DNA of 64,000 nt, taken from contig NZ_CP076538.1 in NCBI RefSeq assembly GCF_018885265.1, positions 5,678,001 through 5,742,000 of the forward strand. Reading direction: 5' to 3'. Shown one piece after another: positions 50,851-59,423 of the stretch (positions within the stretch are counted from its first letter, which is position 1; every line of letters starts with the position of its first letter). The notes beneath the pieces are model-generated. The model was not told the DNA's origin, did no database searches, and saw only the letters and a list, made by a program, of their open reading frames with translations. The position numbers were made by a program, and so were the translations under genes. This stretch comes from Amycolatopsis aidingensis (lineage in GTDB: Bacteria > Actinomycetota > Actinomycetes > Mycobacteriales > Pseudonocardiaceae).

Positions 50851-53760
50851 ATGACCTACGCCATCCGGGCGGACGAAAGCAGCACGGTTGCCCACGTTCC
50901 GGCACGCACCAGCTCTCCGGTGCTGGTGGACAGATCCGCGGAGCTGCACACCCTGCTGTCGGTGCTGCCCGGCCCCGCCTCGGTCGCCTTCGTGGAGGGC
51001 GAGGCAGGTGTCGGCAAGACCCGCCTGGTCGGTGAGCTGCTGGCCCAGCCGGAGCTGGCCGTGTTCCGCCCACTGGTCGGGCACTGCCAGCAGCTGCGCG
51101 AACCGTTCCCCTACGGCGCGGTGCTGGACGCCCTGCGCAAGGCTGGCACCGAGGCCGTCGACCCGGCCACGCTCAGCCCGGTCGCCGGATCGCTGCGTCC
51201 GTACCTGCCCGAGCTTTCCGAGGTGCTGCCCGGTCCGCCGGAGCGGCTGATGGACGGCCGCGCCGAGCGGCACCGGCTGTTCCGCGCCGTCCGGGAGCTG
51301 CTCGGCGCGCTCGGCGACACCCTGCTGGTGCTGGAGGACCTGCACTGGGCCGACGACGGCTCCCGCCAGCTGCTGCGTTTCCTGCTCGGCGACCAGCCAC
51401 GCAGCCTGCGCCTGCTGCTCACCTACCGGCGCGAGGAGGCCCCCGGAGGCATCCCGCTCGGCACCGCGCACCGCCCTTGCGGCGAGGGCACCAGCACCAC
51501 GGTGCGCCTGCGCCCGCTGGACGTGGACGGGGTCCGCAGGCTCGCCTCGGCCATCCTGACCGAGGCCGAGGTCACCCCGGCGTTCGCGGGCAAGCTGCAC
51601 GAGCGCACCGCGGGCCTCCCGTTCGTGGTCGAGGAGACGCTCGGCGCCCTGCGCGACCCGCAGGGCGCGGTGCGGGCCGACAGCGCGACCGCGCAGAAGC
51701 TGCTGGACGCCGTCGAGGTGCCGAGCCTGTTACGGGAGGCGATGCTGGAACGCCTCGGCTGCCTCCCGCTGGTGACCCGCAGGCTCATCCAGGCCGCCGC
51801 CGTGCTCGGATCCCCTGCCGGGGGCGAGCTGATCGCCGAGGTGGCCGGGGTCCCCGAACACCGGCTGCGCGCCGCGCTGGCCGACGCGCGGGTAGCGAAC
51901 GTGCTGCTCGAGGTCGGCGAGTTCGAGTACGGCTTCCGGCACACCCTTGCCCAGCAGGCCGTCTACCGCACCCTGGCCGCACCGGAGCGGGTACACCTGC
52001 ACCAGCGGGCCGTCGACGCGCTGGGCTCCGTCGAGCCCGCCCCGCTGCTGCAGCTGGCCGAGCACGCCCGCAAGGCGGGCCGCCGCGCCGACTGGCTGCG
52101 GCACGCCGAGGCGGCCGCGGACCAGGCCACCGGTGCCGGCGACGCCACCACCGCGACCGCCACCCTGCGGGTGCTGCTGGCCGAGCCGACGCTCACCCCG
52201 GCCGACGCCGACCGGCTGGCGCACAAGTTCAGCCAGGTTGCCTTCGCCGGGCTGGCCCAGCACGAGGTGTCCGCGGCGCTGGAGAAGTTGCTCGGCGACG
52301 AGCGGCTCTCCCATCCGGTCCGCGGCGAGGTGCGGCTGAGTCTCGGCCTGCTGCTGATCCGGCAGGCCGACTCGCTGGAAGCGGCCAGGGTGGAGCTGGC
52401 GCTGGCCGCCGCCGAGCTGCGTGAGCTCCCTGCCCTGCGGGCCAGGGCGATGGCCGTGCTGGCGCAGCCCTACGTCGGCACCACCCCGCTGGCCGAGCAT
52501 CTGCCGTGGCTGGCCGAAGTGGACCAGATCGCCGAGCAGTCTGCGGACCGGACCATGGTGACCGGCCTGCGCGCCAACACGGTCAGCTCCCGGCTGATGA
52601 CCGGCGACGCCACCGCATGGGAACAGGTCCGGCAGCTGCCTGCCGAGGTGGAGAGCACCGAGGAACAGAGCCAGCTGGCCAGGGTGTACTGCAACCTCGC
52701 CGACGCCTGCTCCTGGATCGGGTACCACGAGCAGGCAGGCCACTACCTGCGGCGCGGGATGCGGCTGGCCGCCGACTGCGGCTCCCCGTTCGTGGTCAGC
52801 ACCGCGCGGTCCACCCAGGCGCATGTGGACCTGCTCACCGGCCGCTGGCCGGGGCTGGCCGACCGGGCCGAGCGACTGCTGGAGGAGTACCGGGAGATCC
52901 TGCCGGTGGCCAGCGAGCTGCGCCTTGTCCTCGGTTCCCTCGCGGCCGCCAAGGGCGAGTGGGACCGGGCGGCGCAGCATTTCGCCGAGACCGGGATCGA
53001 GCACCCGGAGAACGCCTTCACCCCGGTGGTACTCGCCGCGCACGCCGGCATGATCACCATGCTCATCGCGCGGGAGGAGCATGCCGCCGCGCTGGCCGAA
53101 GTGGACCGGGCCTTGCGGGTGCTGCGCCGCAAGGCGGTCTGGGCCTGGTCCGGCGAGCTGCTGCCCGCCGCCGTGGACGCCTGCTGTCACGCCGGTGAGC
53201 CCGCACGGGCACGGGCGCTGACCGAGGAGCTCGCCGCCGCGACGGCCTCCGCCGAGCTCGACGCGCCGATCGTGCAGGCCGGGCTGGCACTGTGCCGCGG
53301 GATCCTGGCCGCCGACCGGGGCGCGCAGGCCGAGGCCGCCGAGTTGTTCGCGGCCGCAAGGGCCCGCTACGCCGCGCTGCCCGCGCCCTACCTCGCCGCG
53401 CTCGCCGCCGAACGGCTGGCCGCCTGCAGGCTCGACCTTGGCGCGCGGCAGGACACCGAGGAGTTCGCGCGGCTCGCCGAGACCTTCGACACCCTCGGCG
53501 CCACCCGGGACGCCGCCCGCTGCAGGCACCTGCTGCGGGCGAAGGGGGCGACCCAGCCCTCCCGGCGGGGCAGGCGGGGCTACGGGGACGAGCTGTCCCC
53601 CAGGGAGCGCGACGTCGCCCGCCTGCTCACCGACGGCCGCACCAACCGGGAGATCGCCGAGGTGCTGTTCCTGTCCCGGCGGACGGTGGAGCAGCACGTC
53701 TCCAGCGTGCTGCGCAAGCTCAAGGTCTCATCGCGGGCCGAGCTACAGCAGCACCGCTGA
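50851..53760 (+). CDS. Large LuxR-family (LAL-type) ATP-binding transcriptional regulator
   Basis: A 969-residue regulator. An AAA-type ATPase follows a short N-terminus (Walker A EGEAGVGKTRL; Walker B LLVLEDLHWADD), then a long helical TPR/MalT-like region (about 350-880), and a C-terminal LuxR HTH (LSPRERDVARLLTDGRTNREIAEVLFLSRRTVEQHVSSVLRKLKV). LAL proteins are usually activators responding to a ligand. It diverges from the protease operon across a region with two exact palindromes, so control of the proteases is plausible. ATG 50851 with GGGAGC. Confidence 0.93.
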   Translation: MTYAIRADESSTVAHVPARTSSPVLVDRSAELHTLLSVLPGPASVAFVEGEAGVGKTRLVGELLAQPELAVFRPLVGHCQQLREPFPYGAVLDALRKAGTEAVDPATLSPVAGSLRPYLPELSEVLPGPPERLMDGRAERHRLFRAVRELLGALGDTLLVLEDLHWADDGSRQLLRFLLGDQPRSLRLLLTYRREEAPGGIPLGTAHRPCGEGTSTTVRLRPLDVDGVRRLASAILTEAEVTPAFAGKLHERTAGLPFVVEETLGALRDPQGAVRADSATAQKLLDAVEVPSLLREAMLERLGCLPLVTRRLIQAAAVLGSPAGGELIAEVAGVPEHRLRAALADARVANVLLEVGEFEYGFRHTLAQQAVYRTLAAPERVHLHQRAVDALGSVEPAPLLQLAEHARKAGRRADWLRHAEAAADQATGAGDATTATATLRVLLAEPTLTPADADRLAHKFSQVAFAGLAQHEVSAALEKLLGDERLSHPVRGEVRLSLGLLLIRQADSLEAARVELALAAAELRELPALRARAMAVLAQPYVGTTPLAEHLPWLAEVDQIAEQSADRTMVTGLRANTVSSRLMTGDATAWEQVRQLPAEVESTEEQSQLARVYCNLADACSWIGYHEQAGHYLRRGMRLAADCGSPFVVSTARSTQAHVDLLTGRWPGLADRAERLLEEYREILPVASELRLVLGSLAAAKGEWDRAAQHFAETGIEHPENAFTPVVLAAHAGMITMLIAREEHAAALAEVDRALRVLRRKAVWAWSGELLPAAVDACCHAGEPARARALTEELAAATASAELDAPIVQAGLALCRGILAADRGAQAEAAELFAAARARYAALPAPYLAALAAERLAACRLDLGARQDTEEFARLAETFDTLGATRDAARCRHLLRAKGATQPSRRGRRGYGDELSPRERDVARLLTDGRTNREIAEVLFLSRRTVEQHVSSVLRKLKVSSRAELQQHR

Positions 53761-53948
53761 AATTCGGTTGCCCTTCTCGGCCCCGGGCAGCAGAGTGGGC
53801 GCGTCCAGGTGGAACCGGCTGGCACGCCGGTGGAGTGGAAGGAGGAGCCCGATGTCGATCGCCGTGCCGGGCGTCACCTTCGCCCGCTCATCCGCCCCGC
53901 CGCGCTGAGTGCACCCGGTGGGGCCCCGCCGAGGAGGACAACCCACCC

Positions 53949-54830
53949 ATGCACCAGCCAGAACCGTCCCGCAGTGGCAGGCTCACCGAGGCCGAACGGC
54001 AACGACTCGCCAGGCTGCGCGCGGACGCCTACACCGAGACCGAACTACCCGGCGGTGCCGACCGCTGGTCCACCTGGGCCGATGGGCAGCAGGGTCCGCT
54101 GCCAACGCCCGACTGGGTGGTGACCGAGCTCGCCGCCGTGGACACCGAGCTCGGCGTGCTGAAAACCGGCAAGGAGGCCGAGGTCCATCTGCTCCGGCGC
54201 GGCCTGCCGGACGGGTCGAAGGACTGCCTGCTGGCCGCCAAACGCTACCGCGCCGCGGAGCACCGGCTGTTCCACCGGGACACCGGCTACCTGGAGGGCA
54301 GGCGGATGCGCCGTTCCCGGGAAACCAGGGCGATCCGCAACCGCAGCGCCTTCGGCCGCAACCTGATCGCCGAGCAGTGGGCCGTCGCCGAGTTCGCGGC
54401 GTTGAGCACGCTGTGGCAGGCCGGTGCGCCGGTGCCCTACCCGGTGCAGCGCGACGGCACCGAACTGCTGCTGGAGTTCGTCGGAACCGCCGACGGCATC
54501 GCGGCGCCCCGGCTGGCCGAGCTGCGGCCGGCGCGGGCGGAACTGCATGAGCTGTGGCGGCAGACCACGATGGCGCTGGAGCTGCTGGCCAGCATCGGGC
54601 ACTGCCACGGGGATCTCTCCGCCTACAACATCCTGGTACGGGACGGGCAGATCATGCTGATCGACCTGCCGCAGGTGGTCGACCTGGCGATGAACCCGAA
54701 CGGCCCAGCCTTCCTGGAACGCGATGTGCGGAACGTGACGAACTGGTTCGCGGCCCGGGGCCTGCCTGCCGATCTCGCCGACCCCGGCCTGCTGCTGGCG
54801 GACCTGCGCGCGGCGGCAGGGTTGCCGTGA
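53949..54830 (+). CDS. RIO-type serine/threonine protein kinase
   Basis: A 293-residue RIO1-like kinase. The ATP-binding Lys98 is in LLAAKRYRAAEHR, the catalytic loop is HGDLSAYNIL (Asp222), and the metal-binding motif is LIDLPQ in place of DFG, as usual in RIO kinases. RIO kinases act in ribosome maturation in archaea and eukaryotes; bacterial members are scattered and less understood. ATG 53949 has GAGGAGG 11 nt upstream. It precedes the DEAD-box helicase, so a shared role in ribosome or RNA maturation is attractive but inferred. Confidence 0.87.
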   Translation: MHQPEPSRSGRLTEAERQRLARLRADAYTETELPGGADRWSTWADGQQGPLPTPDWVVTELAAVDTELGVLKTGKEAEVHLLRRGLPDGSKDCLLAAKRYRAAEHRLFHRDTGYLEGRRMRRSRETRAIRNRSAFGRNLIAEQWAVAEFAALSTLWQAGAPVPYPVQRDGTELLLEFVGTADGIAAPRLAELRPARAELHELWRQTTMALELLASIGHCHGDLSAYNILVRDGQIMLIDLPQVVDLAMNPNGPAFLERDVRNVTNWFAARGLPADLADPGLLLADLRAAAGLP

Positions 54831-54832
54831 GG

Positions 54833-54838
54833 TACAGT
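54833..54838 (+). promoter_or_regulatory. Probable -10 of the DEAD-box helicase gene
   Basis: TACAGT directly after the RIO kinase stop would give a leader of about 200 nt. The leader contains an 8-bp stem (GGCGCGTG at 54918-54925 with 54939-54946). Long structured leaders are typical of cold-induced RNA helicases. Confidence 0.4.
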
Positions 54839-55044
54839 GGTCACACACCGCAATCGGCACGCAGTCGCGTGGCCATCGCCGACCGATCGGCACGCGGTGC
54901 CCCACACACCCAGCAACGGCGCGTGGTACCAAGGACATCACGCGCCGGGTTCGTCCCTGTGAACGCCCACTGCACCACCAGTTCGCCCTGCCTGCGCGCG
55001 GGCAGCCGGGCCTCCTTGCGACGTGCCACGTCCGAGAGGCATTT

Positions 55045-56421
55045 GTGACCGTCACCGTGGATTCGACTACTACCCCGATCACCTCCTTCGCCGAGCTGAA
55101 CCTGCCGGAACCGCTGCTGCGCACGCTGCGCAAAAGCGGGATGACCGCCCCGTTCCCGATCCAGGCCGCGACCCTGCCGGACGCGCTGGCCGGGCGGGAT
55201 GTGCTGGGCCGGGCGCAGACCGGCTCCGGCAAGACCCTTGCCTTCGGCCTGGCCCTGCTGGCCAGGCTGGACGGCGGCAAGGCCCGCCCGAACCGGCCGC
55301 GCGCGCTGGTCCTGGTGCCCACCAGGGAGCTGGCCATGCAGGTGGCCGACGCGCTGACCCCGCTGGCCAAGGCGCTGGGGCTGTGGTGCCGCACCGCCGT
55401 TGGCGGGATGTCCTTCCCGCGCCAGACCGATGCCCTGAACAAGGGCGTCGACCTGCTGATCGCCACCCCCGGCAGGCTGTCCGACCACGTGCGGCAGGGC
55501 ACCTGCTCGCTGGACGACACCGACTTCGTCGCGCTGGACGAGGCCGACCAGATGGCCGATATGGGCTTCCTGCCGCAGGTGCGGGAGATTCTCGACCTCA
55601 CCCCGCGCGACGGGCAGCGGTTGCTGTTCTCCGCGACCCTGGACGGGGACGTGGCGAAGCTGGTGCGGATGTACCTGACCGCCCCGGTGACGCACTCGGT
55701 GGCTCCGGTCACCGCCAGCGTCACCACCATGGAGCACCATCTGCTGCAGGTCAGCCATCAGGACAAGCAGGCCGTGGTCACCGAGATCGGTGCCCGGCAG
55801 GGCCGCACGATCATGTTCGTGCGTACCAAGCACCACGTGGACCGGCTCACCACGAAGCTGCGGGCCAGCGGGGTGGCCGCGGCGGCGCTGCACGGCGGCA
55901 AGACCCAGGGCCAGCGCAACCGGGTGCTGGCCGCCTTCAAGGACGGCAGCACCCCGGTGCTGGTCGCCACCGACGTGGCGGCCCGCGGCATCCACGTGGA
56001 CGACGTGAGCCTGGTGCTGCACGTCGACCCGCCAGCCGACCACAAGGACTACCTGCACCGGGCCGGGCGCACCGCGCGGGCAGGCGCCTCCGGCACCGTG
56101 GTCACCCTCATCACGCACGACCAGCGGCGGCCCATGCGCCGGTTGACCGAGCGGGCCGGGGTGAAGCCTGCGCACGCCACCGTGCGGCCCGGCGACGCCG
56201 AACTGGCCCGGATCACCGGCGCCCGCACGCCGAGCGGCGAGCCCGTGGTGGAGCAGCCCCCGCAGCGGCCCAAGCCGCGCCAGCAGGGCCAGCACGGCTT
56301 CGGTGGCCGGCGTGGGACGCAGGACAAGGGGCGCCCCGGCTTCCGGCCGCGGCGCAAGCCCGCGCCGCGCGGCGGGCGGGGCCCGGCCCGGCGACGTGCC
56401 GCCAGCACCGAGGGGTCGTAA
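55045..56421 (+). CDS. DEAD-box RNA helicase
   Basis: A 458-residue helicase with Q motif (PFPIQAATLPDAL), Walker A AQTGSGKT (Lys63), motif Ib TPGR, DEAD in LDEADQMADMGF, SAT (FSATL) and the C-terminal VATDVAARGIHVDDV and HRAGRTARAG motifs. The C-terminal ~70 residues are basic, Arg/Gly/Pro-rich, for RNA contact. It probably unwinds structured RNA in cold adaptation or ribosome assembly. GTG 55045 has GAGAGG. The long leader upstream suggests post-transcriptional control. Confidence 0.94.
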   Translation: MTVTVDSTTTPITSFAELNLPEPLLRTLRKSGMTAPFPIQAATLPDALAGRDVLGRAQTGSGKTLAFGLALLARLDGGKARPNRPRALVLVPTRELAMQVADALTPLAKALGLWCRTAVGGMSFPRQTDALNKGVDLLIATPGRLSDHVRQGTCSLDDTDFVALDEADQMADMGFLPQVREILDLTPRDGQRLLFSATLDGDVAKLVRMYLTAPVTHSVAPVTASVTTMEHHLLQVSHQDKQAVVTEIGARQGRTIMFVRTKHHVDRLTTKLRASGVAAAALHGGKTQGQRNRVLAAFKDGSTPVLVATDVAARGIHVDDVSLVLHVDPPADHKDYLHRAGRTARAGASGTVVTLITHDQRRPMRRLTERAGVKPAHATVRPGDAELARITGARTPSGEPVVEQPPQRPKPRQQGQHGFGGRRGTQDKGRPGFRPRRKPAPRGGRGPARRRAASTEGS

Positions 56422-56455
56422 CCCGCAAGGGGCAGGCGATGCGAGACTGCCGGGC

Positions 56456-57649
56456 GTGAACGCACCAGGCTCAGTCGTCCGGACCGCGACCGCCACCCCT
56501 CCCGAGCAGGTCTTCGACTGGCTCGACGCGGAGGCCGAGAAGCGAGCCGAGGCCGGGCTCGTCCGGCGGCTGCGGCCCCGAACGGCCGAGTCCGCGGAAC
56601 TCGACCTTGCCGGGAACGACTACCTCGGGCTGGCCAGGGACAAGCGGGTGGCCGGAGCCGCGGCCGCGGCCGCCCTGCGCTGGGGCGCGGGCTCGACCGG
56701 CTCCCGGCTGGTCACCGGCTCCACCGAGCTGCATGCCGAGCTGGAACACGAGCTGGCCAGGTTCACCGGCGCCCAGGCCGCACTGGTGTTCTCCTCCGGG
56801 TTCACCGCGAACCTCGGCGCGGTCACCGCGCTGTCCGGTGCCGAGTCGGCGATCGTGACCGACAAGTACATCCACGCCTCGTTGATCGAGGGCTGCCGGC
56901 TGTCCAGGGCGGACGTGGCCGCGGTGGCGCACGCCGATCCGGCCGCGATGCGGCACGCGCTGGCCACCCGGCGCAAGGCAAGGGCGCTGGTGGTCACCGA
57001 CTCGGTCTTCTCGGTGGACGGCGACCTGGCCCCGCTGCCCGAGCTGGCCGCCACCTGCCGCGAGCAGGGCGCCGCGCTGCTGGTGGACGACGCGCACGGA
57101 ATCGGCGTGCTCGGCGAGGGCGGCCGGGGCGCGGTGCACGAGGCCGGCCTCGCGGACGCGCCGGATGTGGTGACCACGATCACGCTGTCCAAGGCGTTCG
57201 GTGCGCAGGGCGGGGCGGTACTCGGCCCGCGCAGGGTCATCCGGCACCTTGTGGACACCGCGAGGAGCTTCATCTTCGACACCGGGCTCGCCCCCGCCAG
57301 CGTGGCCGCGGCACAGACGGCCCTCGGGGTGCTGCGCGCCGAGCCGGAGCTGGCCACCAACGTACGGGCGGCAGCGGGAAACCTCGCCGAACGGCTCGGC
57401 GCGGCCGGGTTCATCGTGAGCACCCCCGCGGCCGCCGTGGTCTCGGTACGGGCTCCTGGCCCTGAGGACGCCGTGGCCTGGGCGGCACGCTGCGCCGAGC
57501 AGGGAGTCAAGGTGGGCTGTTTCCGCCCGCCCTCGGTGCCGGACGGCGTCTCCCGGCTGCGGCTGACCGCGCGTGCCGACCTCACCGAAGCCGATCTGGA
57601 CAAGGCGGTCGGCGTCATCACCGAGACCGCGCCACGGGGTGCCCGTTAG
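56456..57649 (+). CDS. bioF: 8-amino-7-oxononanoate synthase (or related KAPA/AONS-type enzyme)
   Basis: A 397-residue PLP enzyme of the alpha-oxoamine synthase family, condensing pimeloyl-thioester and alanine in biotin synthesis. Features: NDYLGLARD, GAGSTGSRLVTGS, DDAHGIGVLG and the PLP lysine Lys246 in TLSKAFGAQGG. bioA, bioD and bioB are not adjacent. GTG 56456 follows a GAGACT hexamer by 7 nt. Other family members (glycine C-acetyltransferase, serine palmitoyltransferase) are less likely on motif grounds. The last bases overlap the convergent protease gene by 4 bp. Confidence 0.9.
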   Translation: MNAPGSVVRTATATPPEQVFDWLDAEAEKRAEAGLVRRLRPRTAESAELDLAGNDYLGLARDKRVAGAAAAAALRWGAGSTGSRLVTGSTELHAELEHELARFTGAQAALVFSSGFTANLGAVTALSGAESAIVTDKYIHASLIEGCRLSRADVAAVAHADPAAMRHALATRRKARALVVTDSVFSVDGDLAPLPELAATCREQGAALLVDDAHGIGVLGEGGRGAVHEAGLADAPDVVTTITLSKAFGAQGGAVLGPRRVIRHLVDTARSFIFDTGLAPASVAAAQTALGVLRAEPELATNVRAAAGNLAERLGAAGFIVSTPAAAVVSVRAPGPEDAVAWAARCAEQGVKVGCFRPPSVPDGVSRLRLTARADLTEADLDKAVGVITETAPRGAR

Positions 57650-58431
57650 GGGAAGAGCCGGGGGAACACGCTGTCGCCGAGCTTGCCATCGTAGTGCGCC
57701 ACCCGGGTGTAGACCCCTGGCTTGCCCGGCTCTCCGCAGCCGACTCCCCAGGACACGATCCCGATCACCGTCGTGCCGACCAGCAGCGGGCCGCCGGAGT
57801 CGCCGGTGCAGGCGTCCACCCCGCCCTCGGGCAGGCCCGCGCACACCATGGTGGTGGAGTCGTAGTTACGGAACGCCTGCCCGCAGTCCTGGTCGCTGAC
57901 GATCGGCAGGGTGGCGCCACGCAGTGTGTTCGACCGTGGGCCGCCGTCCGCGGTGCGGCCCCAGCCAATCACGGTCGCCCTGGTGCCCGCCTGATACAGC
58001 CCGGTGTCCGAGCCGGTCGCGGGCCGGGCGGTGGGGTACCACAGCGCACTGGAGAGCGTGAGCGTGGCGATGTCGTTGCCCGAGCCCGGCGTGCGGTACT
58101 CCGGGTGCACCCAGATCGAGCGCACCCCTGAGGTGCGGCCGAGGTCGGTGCGCTTGTCCTGGCGGCCGCCCACCACGACCAGGTCCTCGCGGGGTATCGC
58201 CCGGGCGCAGTGCGCGGCGGTGAGCACGGTGTCCTGGCCGATGAGCACGCCACCACAGAACTGGCCGCCGCGCCGGTCGGTGAGGAACACGGCGTAGGGG
58301 TAGTCCCGGATGGACACCTCGTTGCCGCCGACGATGGTGGGCTGGGTTGCCCCCGCCGCAGGCACGAACAGGGTGGCCGCGAGCAGCGCCACCGCGGCCA
58401 CGACGGCCCGCCGGTATCTCGTCACCATCAT
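57646..58431 (-). CDS. Secreted trypsin-like serine protease (S1)
   Basis: A 261-residue chymotrypsin-fold protease. A signal peptide (AVVAAVALLAATLF, cleavage near GAT) and the mature start IVGG at 33 are visible. Catalytic residues are His74 (TAAHC), Asp120 (NDIATL) and Ser212 (GDSGGP); Asp206 six residues before the serine predicts trypsin-like cleavage after Arg/Lys. Cys pairs match the S1 fold. ATG at 58431 (second Met at 58428). It converges on bioF, overlapping its stop by 4 bp. Confidence 0.93.
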   Translation of the reverse strand: MMVTRYRRAVVAAVALLAATLFVPAAGATQPTIVGGNEVSIRDYPYAVFLTDRRGGQFCGGVLIGQDTVLTAAHCARAIPREDLVVVGGRQDKRTDLGRTSGVRSIWVHPEYRTPGSGNDIATLTLSSALWYPTARPATGSDTGLYQAGTRATVIGWGRTADGGPRSNTLRGATLPIVSDQDCGQAFRNYDSTTMVCAGLPEGGVDACTGDSGGPLLVGTTVIGIVSWGVGCGEPGKPGVYTRVAHYDGKLGDSVFPRLFP

Positions 58432-58545
58432 GCCCTCCAGGTCTGGCTCGTCGGCGTCCTCACCCTAATCAGGTCAAGCACCGAACCGGTGTCACTGAAT
58501 CGGGTGGTGTCCGTGCCAGGGGCTCGGCTCTGCGAAGCTGGTGGC

Positions 58546-59421
58546 GTGCGAGTACGGGCCGGGATAGCGCTGCTGACCGTCGGGACGACGGTGCTGGCTG
58601 GGTGCACCGACACCCCGCCGCGGGCCGCCGGGCCTGCGGTGACGAACACCACGCCCGCCCCGGCCACATCGGCCGCGCCCCCGGACGGTACGACAACGAA
58701 GGGGACCACCGCGCCACCCTCCGCCACGGGCTGGCGGGTGGGCGCCCGGCCGCTGCCGCTGCGCCCGGACGGCTACGGCGAGATGCGGCCCACCCCGCCC
58801 GAGCTGGTGGAGCGCAGCCTGCCCACCCGTGATCTGCTCCCGCCGCCCCGGGACGGCCGCTACGCCGCGACCGTCGACCCGGTGCCCGCGGAGGTGCTGC
58901 GGCGCAGCACCTGGCAGCCGGGCTGCCCGGTGGCGGCCGGTGACCTGCGCTACCTGACGATGTCCTTCTGGGGCTTCGACGGGCGGGCGCATACCGGGGA
59001 GATGCTGGTCAACGCCTCGGTGGCGGAGCAGGTGACCGGGATCTTCGGCCGGTTGTTCGCCGCGCGGTTCCCACTGGAGGAGATGCGGGTGACCAGGGCG
59101 GAGGAGCTGGACGCGGCGCCGACCGGGGACGGGAACAACACCACGGCCTTCGTCTGCCGCCCGATGCGCGGGAAGTCGAGCTGGTCGGCACACGCCAAGG
59201 GACTGGCCATCGACGTGAACCCGTTCTGCAACCCCTACCACTCCGGGGAGGTGGTGCTGCCGGAGCTGGCCTCCGCCTACCTGGACCGGTCCCGGGTCCG
59301 GCCGGGGATGTTGCTGCCCGGTGGGCCCGCGGTCGCGGCGTTCCGGGCCGCAGGCTGGACCTGGGGTGGTACCTGGACCGACCCGGTGGACACCATGCAC
59401 TTCTCGGCGACGGGGCACTAA
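58546..59421 (+). CDS. Lipoprotein, M15-type peptidase domain (D-Ala-D-Ala carboxypeptidase-like)
   Basis: A 291-residue lipoprotein: signal peptide ending in lipobox VLAGC, a Pro/Thr/Ala linker to about residue 65, and a C-terminal M15/VanY-like domain with SWSAHAKGLAIDVNPFCNP (zinc His and Asp) and DTMHFS (zinc His). It would trim peptidoglycan stem peptides at the outer face of the membrane. GTG 58546 has no Shine-Dalgarno and follows GAAGCT by 6 nt. cobQ starts 2 bp after its stop, so the two share a transcript. Confidence 0.83.
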   Translation: MRVRAGIALLTVGTTVLAGCTDTPPRAAGPAVTNTTPAPATSAAPPDGTTTKGTTAPPSATGWRVGARPLPLRPDGYGEMRPTPPELVERSLPTRDLLPPPRDGRYAATVDPVPAEVLRRSTWQPGCPVAAGDLRYLTMSFWGFDGRAHTGEMLVNASVAEQVTGIFGRLFAARFPLEEMRVTRAEELDAAPTGDGNNTTAFVCRPMRGKSSWSAHAKGLAIDVNPFCNPYHSGEVVLPELASAYLDRSRVRPGMLLPGGPAVAAFRAAGWTWGGTWTDPVDTMHFSATGH

Positions 59422-59423
59422 CT

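Noticed and set aside
54841..55026. Small minus-strand gene with a CWVCG motif
   Set aside because: No ribosome-binding site and third-position GC around 73%, well below genes here; kept only as a question in the findings.
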